From Phycisphaerales bacterium (GTDB taxonomy: Bacteria > Planctomycetota > Phycisphaerae > Phycisphaerales > UBA1924), in contig JAUXUZ010000036.1 in assembly GCA_030680655.1 (NCBI GenBank), positions 1-13,015 on the forward strand: a DNA stretch of 13,015 nucleotides, in the 5' to 3' direction. The notes below the pieces were generated by a model, which worked only from the letters and a program-made list of their open reading frames with translations, ran no database searches and was not told where the DNA came from. The position numbers were made by a program, and so were the translations under genes. Below are positions 1-7,301 of this stretch, in pieces (within the stretch, counting starts at the first letter, position 1; each line of letters opens with the position of its first letter).

Positions 1-1
1 G

Positions 2-349
2 AACGCCACCGAGGCCATCGCCGCCCTGCACGCCGCGTCGGTCCCCACACCCGCTAGCCCTGGCCTTGAACGCGGCGCCACCGCACCCGGCGGCGACACC
101 AAGCGCGGCTTTGATGTGCTCGTCAGCCACATCCGCATGCCCGACAAGACGGGCTACGAGATCTTCGCCGAGGCCCGCAAGCTCTACCCCGATCTCCCCG
201 TCATCTTGATGACCGGCTTCGGATACGACCCCCACCACTCGATCGTCCGCGCCAGCCAGGAAGGGCTCCAGTGCGTGCTCTTCAAGCCCTTCCAGGCCGA
301 GCGCCTGGTTGAAGAAGTGCACAAAGCGCTCGCTCGCAAACCCGCCTGA
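2..349 (+). CDS. Response-regulator receiver domain, C-terminal part (5' end outside window)
   Basis: The frame is open from the first bases to the TGA at 347-349, so the gene begins upstream. The readable part covers the second half of a CheY-like receiver domain: an NATEAIAALHAA helix, a segment ending FDVLVSHIRMP, then LPVILMTGFG and VLFKPF, and a final helix at the C-terminus. Receiver domains accept phosphate from a histidine kinase on an Asp in the third strand. Here that position (the S-H-I-R-M-P stretch, codon CAC at 128-130) is His, while the conserved Thr (MTG) and Lys (FKP) are kept. About 25 residues rich in Pro, Gly and Ala lie between the helix and the third strand, longer than usual. 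The protein ends right after the receiver, so it may be a stand-alone regulator or the tail of a hybrid kinase; the window cannot tell. It converges on prmC with only 3 bp between the stop codons. Confidence 0.85.
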   Translation, partial: NATEAIAALHAASVPTPASPGLERGATAPGGDTKRGFDVLVSHIRMPDKTGYEIFAEARKLYPDLPVILMTGFGYDPHHSIVRASQEGLQCVLFKPFQAERLVEEVHKALARKPA

Positions 350-352
350 CGA

Positions 353-1282
353 TTACCGCGCAACCGCCAGCAGAAAACGCTCGTGCCCCTCGAGGTCCTT
401 CACCGTGCGCCCCTCGGCGTAGCGGTCAGAGTCCTCCGCAACCTTGAGCGCCTCCGCGCTGGTGCTGGCAGCCGTTTCAACCATCAGCACCCCCGCTCCA
501 CCGGGCTTAAGCCAATCGGCGGCCTGCTGCACGATCGGCGTCACCAGCCGCATCCCGTCGGCCCCGCCGCGCAGCGCCAGCTCCGGCTCGTGTTCCCGCA
601 CGTTCGCGGAGACGTCCGCCCACTCGTGGTCGGGTATATACGGCGGATTGGCGAGCACAAAGTCAAATGCGCCCCGCTCCTCCGCCGCGAGGGCCTCGAA
701 CAAGTCGCCGCTCCGAAAATCGATGCTGACCTTGTGGCGCTCCGCGTTCGCTCTGGCCACCGCGAGCGCATCGCCCGAAACATCGGTCGCAACAACCGCC
801 GCGGCCCGCAGGTGTCTGGCCAGGGCGATCGCAACGCAGCCACTGCCGGTGCAAAGGTCCAGGATGCGCAGACCCGCCCCGTCGGCCCTCCCGGCTGCGC
901 CACCCACATCGCCCGCTGTCCGCGACCGCTGCAGCACCGTCTCAACCACCATCTCGGTGCACGGACGGGGCACAAGCACCCGCCTGTCAACGGAAAGCGG
1001 CAGCCCGAAGAACCACGCCTCGCCTGTGAGATACTGCACCGGCTCATCCTTGAGCGCCCGGCCGACGAGCCCCCGGAGCGCATCAAGCTCGGCCCGCGAA
1101 GCCTCCTTTTCAGGCTCAAGATAGAGCTTCAGCCGCTCCACCTTGAGCACATGAGAAAGCAGAATCTCCGCCGACAGCTTCGGGCTGTCAAGGTTGCGTT
1201 TGGTGAACGCCTCCGCGACCCACGCCAGCAGGCGGCGGGTCGTCCAGACGGTTTCCTGAGTCGCGGGGCGTGCATCAGCCAT
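353..1282 (-). CDS. prmC: Peptide chain release factor N5-glutamine methyltransferase PrmC (HemK)
   Basis: PrmC methylates the Gln of the GGQ motif in release factors RF1 and RF2 in the cytoplasm, using S-adenosylmethionine, and so improves translation termination. The 309-residue product is a little longer than the usual 280-290. It has the helical N-terminal domain (about 1-80), the linker QYLTGEAWFFGLPL, then VLVPRPCTE (usually PRPxTE), the SAM-binding LDLCTGSG at 141-148, and the diagnostic substrate-glutamine motif NPPY at 212-215. The ATG at 1282 gives the correct family N-terminus. No Shine-Dalgarno sequence is visible. A TACGCT box lies 6 nt before the ATG on the coding strand. The gene is divergent from the membrane-protein gene at 1300 with 17 bp between them, and prfA is not next to it in this window. 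The identification is firm. Confidence 0.95.
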   Translation of the reverse strand: MADARPATQETVWTTRRLLAWVAEAFTKRNLDSPKLSAEILLSHVLKVERLKLYLEPEKEASRAELDALRGLVGRALKDEPVQYLTGEAWFFGLPLSVDRRVLVPRPCTEMVVETVLQRSRTAGDVGGAAGRADGAGLRILDLCTGSGCVAIALARHLRAAAVVATDVSGDALAVARANAERHKVSIDFRSGDLFEALAAEERGAFDFVLANPPYIPDHEWADVSANVREHEPELALRGGADGMRLVTPIVQQAADWLKPGGAGVLMVETAASTSAEALKVAEDSDRYAEGRTVKDLEGHERFLLAVAR

Positions 1283-1299
1283 TGAGCAAGCGTAGATTC

Positions 1300-1965
1300 A
1301 TGCACCGACCCCTGGAACCCGACGTCTACACACAATGGGACCGCCTCCCCGTCGCCTACCCACGCCTTCACGAAGGCGTCCGCGGCCGCGGCGCGGTCGA
1401 CTGCCTGCTCCGCTGCGTTGCCCGCATCGAGCCGTACGAACTCGCCGCCCGCGCGGTGAACGACCGCGGCCCCGCCCACCCCTCCGCCCAGCGCGCGGTG
1501 GCCGGGCTCGCCGACGACTACGCCGCTCGCACCAGCGTTTGGGCAGCCGACACAGACCAGCCAGACGATGCGCGCAGCCCGCTGCGCCCGCTCTTCATCG
1601 TGCTCTGCGGCGTGGTCGGCCCCTTCGCCCTCGCCTCCGTGGTCATCTCCGATCCGCGCCTGGCTTCCCTGCGATGGTGGCCCGCGGCCCTGCTGGCGGC
1701 CCCCATCCTGCTGCCGCTCACCTGGACGACGCTCACGACCGCCACCCGCCTGGCCGTGCCGCGTCCGAGCCTGAGCAGCGCACTGCGCGACCGCTGCTGC
1801 CCAGACTGCGCAGCACCGCTCAGTGAAACCACCTGCGCGATCGACCCGTCGCTCATCGAGGGTGCTGCGCTCGGCCCGCGCGCCTGCCCGCGCTGCCGCC
1901 GTCCCTGGCCGCTCCTCCCCCCGCCGGGCGACGCCGTGCTGATCGGGCCGGGCGAAAGCAGCTGA
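1300..1965 (+). CDS. Membrane protein with C-terminal zinc-ribbon-like cysteines, function unknown
   Basis: I do not recognise this 221-residue protein. Residues 1-95 are hydrophilic. Two hydrophobic segments at about 97-117 and 127-148 should cross the membrane. The C-terminal part contains C167-x2-C170 and C196-x2-C199, a four-cysteine arrangement typical of a zinc ribbon, embedded in CPDC and CPRC. An in-frame ATG at 1270 exists, but it would overlap the divergent prmC start, so the ATG at 1300 is preferred. No SD sequence is seen; a TAGATT box lies 1 nt before the ATG, which is too close to place a transcript start there. The next gene begins 14 bp after its stop, suggesting a shared transcript. 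Base composition and reading-frame integrity look like a real gene, but the function cannot be inferred. Confidence 0.7.
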   Translation: MHRPLEPDVYTQWDRLPVAYPRLHEGVRGRGAVDCLLRCVARIEPYELAARAVNDRGPAHPSAQRAVAGLADDYAARTSVWAADTDQPDDARSPLRPLFIVLCGVVGPFALASVVISDPRLASLRWWPAALLAAPILLPLTWTTLTTATRLAVPRPSLSSALRDRCCPDCAAPLSETTCAIDPSLIEGAALGPRACPRCRRPWPLLPPPGDAVLIGPGESS

Positions 1966-1966
1966 A

Positions 1967-1979
1967 CGTACACTCCGCC
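1967..1979 (+). promoter_or_regulatory. TANNNT box directly before the gene at 1980 (possible leaderless promoter)
   Basis: TACACT at 1969-1974 ends 5 nt before the ATG and there is no SD. The surrounding 12-mer CGTACACTCCGC is identical to the one before dsbD. It lies just after the stop of the preceding gene, so it could be an internal promoter. No -35 match is visible. Confidence 0.35.
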
Positions 1980-2546
1980 ATGACCCGGCGGGACCGCATC
2001 TGCTACTCGGTGTACCTGTCGGCCCTGGGCGTCTGGGCCGGCGTTCTCGCCATGACCGCCGCGGCCGCCGCGGTCACGTTCCCGACCGTCCGCTCGCTCG
2101 ACCCGACGCTTCTTGACCTTGATCCGACCTCGCGCCCGCACTGGATGCTCGTCGGCGGAAAGGTCGTCTCGGGCGTGTTTGTCATCAGCCACGCGGCGCA
2201 GGCCGTCTGCGCCCTGCTCGCGATCACGTCCTTTGTCCTCTTGTGCCGCTCATCGCTGCGCGGGCGGCAGTCACGCCGCTCGGTCACGTTCGTGTCCACC
2301 GCAGCGGCATTGTCGATCCTCTCGTGGTACCTGCTGGTCCTCTGGCCGCGCATGCGCGAGAACCTGCACACCTACTGGGACAACCTCTTCGCCGGGAAGC
2401 TCGACCTGGCCCGAGCAGCGCAGCTCGCCTTCGACGCCGATCACCCCAACGCCTCCCTCACCTTGCAGGTCTTGCTCGCCGCCGTGCTCGTCGCGCTGAC
2501 CAGCGGCGTCTGGAGCGCCACCGCGCCGCCCGGAAGCTCAAAGTGA
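1980..2546 (+). CDS. Four-helix integral membrane protein, possibly DUF4149-like
   Basis: The 188-residue product has hydrophobic segments at about 10-35, 62-89, 103-121 and 161-180, consistent with four membrane helices. The conserved-looking part is HWMLVGGKVVSGVF, which leads into the second helix. Its small size and helix layout recall DUF4149 (TMEM205-like) proteins, but this is a weak resemblance and no function follows from it. The ATG at 1980 has no SD; instead a TACACT box sits 5 nt upstream in the gap after the preceding gene. The stop codon TGA at 2544-2546 overlaps the GTG start of nth (GTGA), so translation of the two is probably coupled. There is no evident mechanistic link with DNA repair. 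Confidence 0.7.
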   Translation: MTRRDRICYSVYLSALGVWAGVLAMTAAAAAVTFPTVRSLDPTLLDLDPTSRPHWMLVGGKVVSGVFVISHAAQAVCALLAITSFVLLCRSSLRGRQSRRSVTFVSTAAALSILSWYLLVLWPRMRENLHTYWDNLFAGKLDLARAAQLAFDADHPNASLTLQVLLAAVLVALTSGVWSATAPPGSSK

Positions 2547-3358
2547 CCGCCGAGTTCACTCCCGCATCCAGCGCAGCGCAGAAAGCCGAGTTCGGCTTCG
2601 AGCTCCCCCGCCCAACAGCCGCGGCAAAGGCCCGAGCACTCGCGCTCCTCGCCGAGCTGCGCAGAAACTACCCAAACGCCCACTGTGAGCTCAACTACGC
2701 CTCACCGCACGAACTGCTGGTGGCGACCATCCTCTCCGCCCAGGCGACCGACGTGAGCGTCAACAAGGCCACCCCTGCGCTCTTCCGTGCGTTCCCCTCG
2801 CCAGCAGACTACGCGCGATCATCCCCGGAACAGATCGAACCGTTCATCCGTTCGATCGGCCTCTTCCGCAGCAAGGCGCGCAGCATCCACGCCGCGATGA
2901 CCTCGCTGGTGACCAGCTTCGGCGGCAACGTCCCGCAGACGATGCAAGAGCTGCTCACCCTCCGCGGCGTCGCCCGCAAGACCGCCGGCGTCGTGCTCGG
3001 CAACGCGTTCAACATCAACATGAACGTCGTAGTCGATACGCACGTCCACAGGCTCGCTCAGCGCCTGTCGCTCGCTCCGGCGGGCGCAACCGTCCAGCAG
3101 ACCGAGCGGTGGCTCATGGCCCTCTTCCCACGCGACGCCTGGTGCGAACTCTCCCACCTGCTCATCTTCCACGGGCGCTACACCTGCAAGGCCCGTGGCG
3201 TGCAGTGCTGCCAGCACCCAGTCTGCAGCGACTTCAGCCAGCGGTGCGAGCTGCGGGTCTCGGCCAAGCCGGCAAAGTCAGCCGCCTCAAAGCAGCCATC
3301 CAAGCCGAGCAAGCCCACGGGAGGGAAGAAGCGTCCTCGAAAGGAGTCGAACCTTTAA
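2543..3358 (+). CDS. nth: Endonuclease III (DNA glycosylase/AP lyase)
   Basis: Nth removes oxidised pyrimidines from DNA and cleaves the abasic site, the first steps of base excision repair. From the GTG at 2543 the product is 271 residues, against about 210-220 for the classical family. The core has LLVATILSAQATD near 58-70, the helix-hairpin-helix with LRGVARKTA and catalytic Lys146, and VDTHVHRL with catalytic Asp165. A cysteine cluster follows at C215, C222, C223, C228 and C235. The usual Fe-S loop is C-x6-C-x2-C-x5-C; here only the first interval fits, so the loop is longer. Residues 238-271 form a Lys/Ser/Pro-rich tail. The last residues and the TAA at 3356-3358 lie in the reverse complement of the tRNA-Arg gene. 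The start is supported by GGAAG 6 nt upstream and by the GTGA overlap with the preceding stop. The frame is open further upstream, but that part is a shadow of the preceding gene. Confidence 0.93.
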   Translation: MTAEFTPASSAAQKAEFGFELPRPTAAAKARALALLAELRRNYPNAHCELNYASPHELLVATILSAQATDVSVNKATPALFRAFPSPADYARSSPEQIEPFIRSIGLFRSKARSIHAAMTSLVTSFGGNVPQTMQELLTLRGVARKTAGVVLGNAFNINMNVVVDTHVHRLAQRLSLAPAGATVQQTERWLMALFPRDAWCELSHLLIFHGRYTCKARGVQCCQHPVCSDFSQRCELRVSAKPAKSAASKQPSKPSKPTGGKKRPRKESNL

Positions 3359-3405
3359 CCTCTGCCTTCGGAGGGCAGCGCTCTATCCAATTGAGCTACG
3401 AGGAC
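3332..3405 (-). tRNA. tRNA-Arg(CCG)
   Basis: Read on the minus strand, the 74-nt gene folds into a complete cloverleaf. The acceptor arms GTCCTCG and CGAGGAC pair over 7 bp. The D stem is GCTC/GAGC. The anticodon stem CTGCC/GGCAG encloses loop CTCCGAA with anticodon CCG (reads CGG, Arg). The variable region has 5 nt, and the T stem AAAGG/CCTTT encloses TTCGACT. The discriminator base is G and CCA is not encoded. The 3' part of the tRNA lies antisense to the end of nth (27 bp shared). Confidence 0.97.
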
Positions 3406-3426
3406 GTGCGGATCTCAAGCGGCTGA

Positions 3427-3455
3427 AGGCTACTCTCGCACCCGCACGGAAGCAA
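3427..3455 (-). promoter_or_regulatory. Possible promoter of tRNA-Arg
   Basis: On the minus strand TTGCTT (3450-3455) and TAGCCT (3427-3432) are separated by 17 bp, and the -10-like box ends 21 bp before the tRNA 5' end. The spacing fits a housekeeping sigma factor promoter, but the -35 match is poor (3 of 6). A TACTCT box on the plus strand (3431-3436) overlaps it and could serve the transporter gene. Both are inferences. Confidence 0.3.
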
Positions 3456-3483
3456 CGCCCAATCCGGCCTCGAAGGACCGATC

Positions 3484-4806
3484 TTGACCGCTCACGCCAG
3501 CCCCCACGACCCAGCCGTTTCCCGCCCGTCGCCCGTCTGGGCGTGCCTGCTCTTCACGTTCATCAACTCCGTCGCCACCGGCGTCACGTTCAACGGCATC
3601 CCCTTCATCAATGAGCAGGTCTTCGGTTACGGCCTCGCTACCAACAGCGCCCTGGGCATCGCCCTGGGCATCACCTACGTCATCGGCGCGATGTACACCG
3701 GCACCTTCGTCCGCTGGGCAGAGCGCACCTGGGCCTGGTGCACGCCCCGCGCGGTGCTGGCGGTCATGATGGTCTGCGGAGCGTGCCTGAACCTGCTCCC
3801 GGTCACCGTCTGGTTCTCGCTCAAGCCCGAGCACCGCGAGACACACGCGCAGTGGGCCGTCTGGGCCTTCGTCGCGCTCTACTCCATGCTCTGCGGCGGC
3901 CTGTGGCCCATCGTTGAGAGCTTCACCTCCGGCGGCCGCGGCGCATCCCTCTCCAGAGTCATCGGAAAGTTCAACGTCACCTGGTCCAGCGCACTGGTCC
4001 TGTCGCTCTGGCTCGTGTCCGCCGTCCCGCTCGGACTCCAGAAGTCCTGGGCGCTGCTGGGCCTCACTCTGCACGACCTCGACGCACGCGTCCTCCTGTT
4101 CGCCGTGATGGCCCTGCTCCACCTCCTCGCCGCCGCCGTGCTCCTGCGCCTCCAGCCGCGCCCCGGCTCGCACGACCACACCTCCCACGCAACACCCCCC
4201 GGCTACGCACCGCTCCTGCGCCTCCACCGCGCGCTGATGCCCGTCAGTTACCTCGTCTGCTACGCGCTCAACCCGTTCATGCCGACCATGTTCGCCGCCC
4301 TGCACATCTCAACCCCATGGCAGCCGATCTTCGGCTCCACATGGCTCGCTGCCCGGCCGGTCACCTTCTTCGTAATGGACCATTGGCGCGGCTGGCACGG
4401 CACCCGGTTCACGGCCATCGCCGGCTCGGTCTGCACGCTCGGCGGCTTTTCCGCCTGCGTGATCGCGACGCTTCTGGGGCCGACCGTTGGCATTCCCGTT
4501 GCCGCCGTCGCCCTCGCCGCCTTCGGAGCAGGCATGGCAATGATCTACGTCGCCGCCCTCTATTACGGCATGGAAGTCGGCGCAGCCGCCGTCGACGAGG
4601 GTGGCAAGCACGAGGCCCTGATCGGCATGGGTTACACCATCGGGCCGCTGTGCGGCATCGGGGCGGCAGCGGCGGTATCAATCGGCGTTGTCGCCCAGCC
4701 ATCGACCGCCCTTTTGAGCCTGGTTGCCCTCGCCAGCCTGGGCGGCGGGTCCTGGCTGCTGCGACGCTCACGAACGGCTGGCGCAGCGACGGCTTCCAGC
4801 CGATAA
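3484..4806 (+). CDS. Major-facilitator-like multi-pass transporter, substrate unknown
   Basis: The 440-residue product consists almost entirely of hydrophobic segments separated by short loops, in the range of 10-12 membrane helices. A longer hydrophilic loop near residues 225-240 (PRPGSHDHTSHAT) splits it into two halves, as in the major facilitator superfamily. Early charged stretches such as GTFVRWAERTW fit an MFS cytoplasmic loop, but no family-specific signature is clear to me. The start is the TTG at 3484, supported by GAAGGA at 3472-3477 with 6 nt spacing; no upstream ATG or GTG is better placed, and the first in-frame ATG would remove two helices. Only 9 bp separate its stop from hom, so it is probably co-transcribed with hom and lysC. 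A role in amino-acid export or uptake is conceivable from that context alone. Confidence 0.8.
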   Translation: MTAHASPHDPAVSRPSPVWACLLFTFINSVATGVTFNGIPFINEQVFGYGLATNSALGIALGITYVIGAMYTGTFVRWAERTWAWCTPRAVLAVMMVCGACLNLLPVTVWFSLKPEHRETHAQWAVWAFVALYSMLCGGLWPIVESFTSGGRGASLSRVIGKFNVTWSSALVLSLWLVSAVPLGLQKSWALLGLTLHDLDARVLLFAVMALLHLLAAAVLLRLQPRPGSHDHTSHATPPGYAPLLRLHRALMPVSYLVCYALNPFMPTMFAALHISTPWQPIFGSTWLAARPVTFFVMDHWRGWHGTRFTAIAGSVCTLGGFSACVIATLLGPTVGIPVAAVALAAFGAGMAMIYVAALYYGMEVGAAAVDEGGKHEALIGMGYTIGPLCGIGAAAAVSIGVVAQPSTALLSLVALASLGGGSWLLRRSRTAGAATASSR

Positions 4807-4815
4807 AGCCACTTC

Positions 4816-5841
4816 ATGCGCATCGCACTTGCTGGCTTTGGTGTTGTTGGACAGGCCCTGGCGAAATCGATCGCCGATGGGCGTGCTCGCCTGCGCACCG
4901 AATACGGGCTCGATCCACGCCTGGTCGCGGTGCGCGATTCGCGCTCACTCGCCTCCGCCACGGGTGGGCTCGACGCCGAAGCACTGATCCAAACCAAGAA
5001 AACCACCAACGCCGTCGGAAGCCCGCTCCGCCCGGGCTTTGACCCGATCAGCTGGGCGCAAACGGTGGCCGCCGACGTGTACATCGACACCTCCCCCACC
5101 GACCTGCGCAACCCGCGCCCCGCAACCGCCGGCCTGCTCGCCGCCCTCGGCTCGGGCAAACACGCGATCACCGTCAACAAGGCGCCTCTCGCGGTTGCCA
5201 TGCCCGCGCTGCTCGAGAACGCCCGCTACAACGGCCGCATGATCCGCTTCTCCGGCACCGTCGGCGCCGGCACACCCGTCCTCGCCACCGCGACAACGAT
5301 CGCCCGCGGCGACACGATCACCGGGGTTGAGGCGATCCTCAACGGCACCACCAACTACATCCTCTGGCTGATGGCCACCAGCGGTGCAACGTTTGACTCC
5401 GCCCTCGCCGAGGCGCAGCGGCTCGGGTACGCCGAGACCGACCCCGGCAACGACGTCGACGGCTTCGACACCGCCATGAAGCTCGTCATCCTCGCCAACC
5501 ACGCCATGGGCCTGGCCACATCCGTCGACCGCGTCTCGATCACCGGCATCCGCGCCGTAAGCCCCGACGAGATCGCCGCCGCGTCCGCCGCGGGTGAAGC
5601 GGTGAAGCTCATCGGCAGCATCACCGCGTCGGGCGCCCTCAGCGTTGCACCGCGCCGCGTGCCCGCCGCCAGCGCGCTCAACGTCCCGCGGAACCTCAAC
5701 GCCGTCCGCTTCACCCTCGCCAGCGGCGGCGAGCCCACCCTGGTCGGACGCGGCGCCGGCGGGCCCGAAACCGCCACCGCGATCGTCCGCGACCTGATCG
5801 AGATTCACACGGCAGGGCTCGCCAGAGGCTCAACATGCTGA
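4816..5841 (+). CDS. hom: Homoserine dehydrogenase, short form without ACT domain
   Basis: The enzyme reduces aspartate-semialdehyde to homoserine with NAD(P)H, the branch point toward threonine and methionine. The N-terminal Rossmann motif is GFGVVGQ at 7-13. VNKAPLA at 120-126 carries the conserved Lys of the usual NKA motif. GTVGAGTPVL at 147-156 and GTTNYI at 177-182 are family signatures. The catalytic segment GYAETDPGNDVDGFDTAMK spans 204-222 with Glu207, Asp209 and Lys222. At 341 residues it lacks the C-terminal ACT domain found in many bacterial enzymes of about 430 residues, so threonine feedback through that domain should be absent. No clear SD precedes the ATG, which sits 9 nt after the transporter stop. 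The last 7 bp overlap lysC. Confidence 0.96.
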   Translation: MRIALAGFGVVGQALAKSIADGRARLRTEYGLDPRLVAVRDSRSLASATGGLDAEALIQTKKTTNAVGSPLRPGFDPISWAQTVAADVYIDTSPTDLRNPRPATAGLLAALGSGKHAITVNKAPLAVAMPALLENARYNGRMIRFSGTVGAGTPVLATATTIARGDTITGVEAILNGTTNYILWLMATSGATFDSALAEAQRLGYAETDPGNDVDGFDTAMKLVILANHAMGLATSVDRVSITGIRAVSPDEIAAASAAGEAVKLIGSITASGALSVAPRRVPAASALNVPRNLNAVRFTLASGGEPTLVGRGAGGPETATAIVRDLIEIHTAGLARGSTC

Positions 5842-7193
5842 TCGTCATGAAATTCGGCGGCTCCAGCGTCGCGGACGCCCCGCGAATCCGCGCGGTGGCC
5901 GACATCATCAACACCGCTGCGGCACAGCACCGCGTCGTCCCCGTCGTCAGCGCACTCGACGGTGTGACCGAACTCCTGCTGGACCTCTGCGACGCCGCGG
6001 CCGGCGGCGACACCGACGCCACAAACGCGCAGCTCGCTACGATCGACAAGCGCCACGCGCTCGTCGCGGAAGAGCTCGGCGCTCAGGCCGTCGTCGCGCC
6101 GCACCTGGATCGCCTGCGCACGCTCGCCCTGGGTGTGCTGGCGCTCGAAGAACTCACCCCGCGCGTCAAAGACGCCATCGTCGCCCACGGTGAGCGGCTC
6201 AGCGCCGCGATGCTCGCCCACATCCTCTGCGCCACCGCGCTCGACGGGCACGAAGCCGGCATCGTCACCAACGACCACTTCGGCGAGGCCGACCCGCTGC
6301 CGGAACTCTCCGCCTTCAACATCCGCCAGCAGCTCCTCCCCACGGTGCAGTCGGGGGCGAGGGTCGTCGTCTGCGGCTTCGTGGCCGCCAACCAGCACGG
6401 CGTCACCAGCACCCTCGGCCGTGGCGGCAGCGACTACACCGCCACCATCCTCGGCACCGCCCTCAGCGCCGACGAGATCTGGATCTACAGCGACGTCGAC
6501 GGCCTCATGACCGCCGACCCGCGGTCGGTCCCCTCCGCCCGCCTCCTGGGCAACCTCTCCTTCGAAGAGGCCGTGGAGATGGGCAAGTTCGGCGCAAAGT
6601 CCATGCACCCGCGCGCCCTCGAGCCCGCCGCCGCCGCACGCGTCCCGGTCCGCATGCGCAGCACCTTCAAGCCCACCAACCCCGGCACGCTCATCAGCGA
6701 CGCCGGTTCCACGCAATCCGCCTCGCCCGTTCTCGCCGTCCCCATGCTCAAGGGCCTCGCGATGCTCACCGTCGGCGGCGGCGGCATGGTCGGCCGCGCA
6801 GGCTCCGCCGCGGCCATCTTCGACGCCCTCGCCGAGGCCCGCGTCAACGTCCACATGATCTGCCAGAGCGTCTCCGAAGCCGGCATCAGCATCGTCGTCT
6901 CCGCCGCTCAGGCCGAGAACGCCCAATCGATCCTCGACCGCACCGGCCGCGAGCAGGACCGCCGCTGGACCATCGACGTCAAGAGCAACCTGGCCGTCGT
7001 CGCCGCCGTCGGCGCAGGCATGAAGGGCGCCCCGGGCGTCGCGGCGAAGATCTTCACCGCGATCGCCGAGCAGAAGGTCAACGTCATCGCCATCGCCCAG
7101 GGCTCAAGCGAACTCTCGATCTCGATCGTCGTCGAAGCCGCCAGCGGCAACGCCGCCGTCGCGGCCATCCACAAAGCGTTCATCGACGCGTGA
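5835..7193 (+). CDS. lysC: Aspartokinase with C-terminal ACT repeats
   Basis: Aspartokinase phosphorylates aspartate with ATP, the first step to lysine, threonine, methionine and diaminopimelate. The 452-residue product begins MLIVMKFGGSSVAD with the KFGGSSV nucleotide-binding motif at 6-12. It continues with GRGGSDYTA near 196-204, IYSDVDGLMTADPR at 217-230 and KFGAKSMHPRALEPA at 251-265. The C-terminal part (about 305-452) has two ACT-type units, with NVHMICQSVSEAGISIVV and NVIAIAQGSSELSISIVV as the paired effector-binding strands. It is the monofunctional type. The ATG overlaps the end of hom by 7 bp (ATGCTGA), and AGAGG lies 6 nt upstream, so coupled translation is likely. With hom lacking its own ACT domain, allosteric control of the pathway should rest here. 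Gene symbols for aspartokinase vary (lysC, ask). Confidence 0.96.
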   Translation: MLIVMKFGGSSVADAPRIRAVADIINTAAAQHRVVPVVSALDGVTELLLDLCDAAAGGDTDATNAQLATIDKRHALVAEELGAQAVVAPHLDRLRTLALGVLALEELTPRVKDAIVAHGERLSAAMLAHILCATALDGHEAGIVTNDHFGEADPLPELSAFNIRQQLLPTVQSGARVVVCGFVAANQHGVTSTLGRGGSDYTATILGTALSADEIWIYSDVDGLMTADPRSVPSARLLGNLSFEEAVEMGKFGAKSMHPRALEPAAAARVPVRMRSTFKPTNPGTLISDAGSTQSASPVLAVPMLKGLAMLTVGGGGMVGRAGSAAAIFDALAEARVNVHMICQSVSEAGISIVVSAAQAENAQSILDRTGREQDRRWTIDVKSNLAVVAAVGAGMKGAPGVAAKIFTAIAEQKVNVIAIAQGSSELSISIVVEAASGNAAVAAIHKAFIDA

Positions 7194-7200
7194 TGCGCAA

Positions 7201-7267
7201 GCCCTTCTCCCAGCTTCGCTGGGAGAAGGTGCCCGAGGCTTTGCGAGGGCGGATGAGGGTGCCTTCA
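7201..7267 (+). repeat. Dispersed palindromic repeat, copy 1
   Basis: A perfect 12-bp hairpin, CCTTCTCCCAGC (7203-7214) and GCTGGGAGAAGG (7218-7229), has a TTC loop. It is followed by TGCCCGAGGCTTT, GCGAGGGCGGATGAGGG and TGCCTT. The same composite unit occurs at 10713-10777. Similar REP-like elements ending in GGATGAGGG are, from general knowledge, scattered in many GC-rich bacterial genomes. Lying between the convergent lysC and fliM stops, the hairpin may help to end transcription from both sides, although no T-tract follows it. Confidence 0.85.
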
Positions 7268-7301
7268 GCCGGATGCCATATCAGCGCACGCGGGCTCTTC
7301 G

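Noticed and set aside
383..1285. Long plus-strand ORFs opposite prmC, and similar long ORFs opposite lysC, hom, dsbD and flgF
   Set aside because: High GC leaves few stop codons in antisense frames; their translations are Arg/Gly/Ala-rich without any domain, while the opposite strand encodes recognisable families.
2243..2542. Upstream extension of nth
   Set aside because: This is the out-of-frame reading of the membrane-protein gene; the GTG at 2543 with SD and GTGA overlap is the natural start.
7201..7267. Repeat copy 1 as a classic intrinsic terminator of lysC
   Set aside because: The hairpin is strong but no T-run follows on either strand; it is listed as a repeat with only a possible role in termination.
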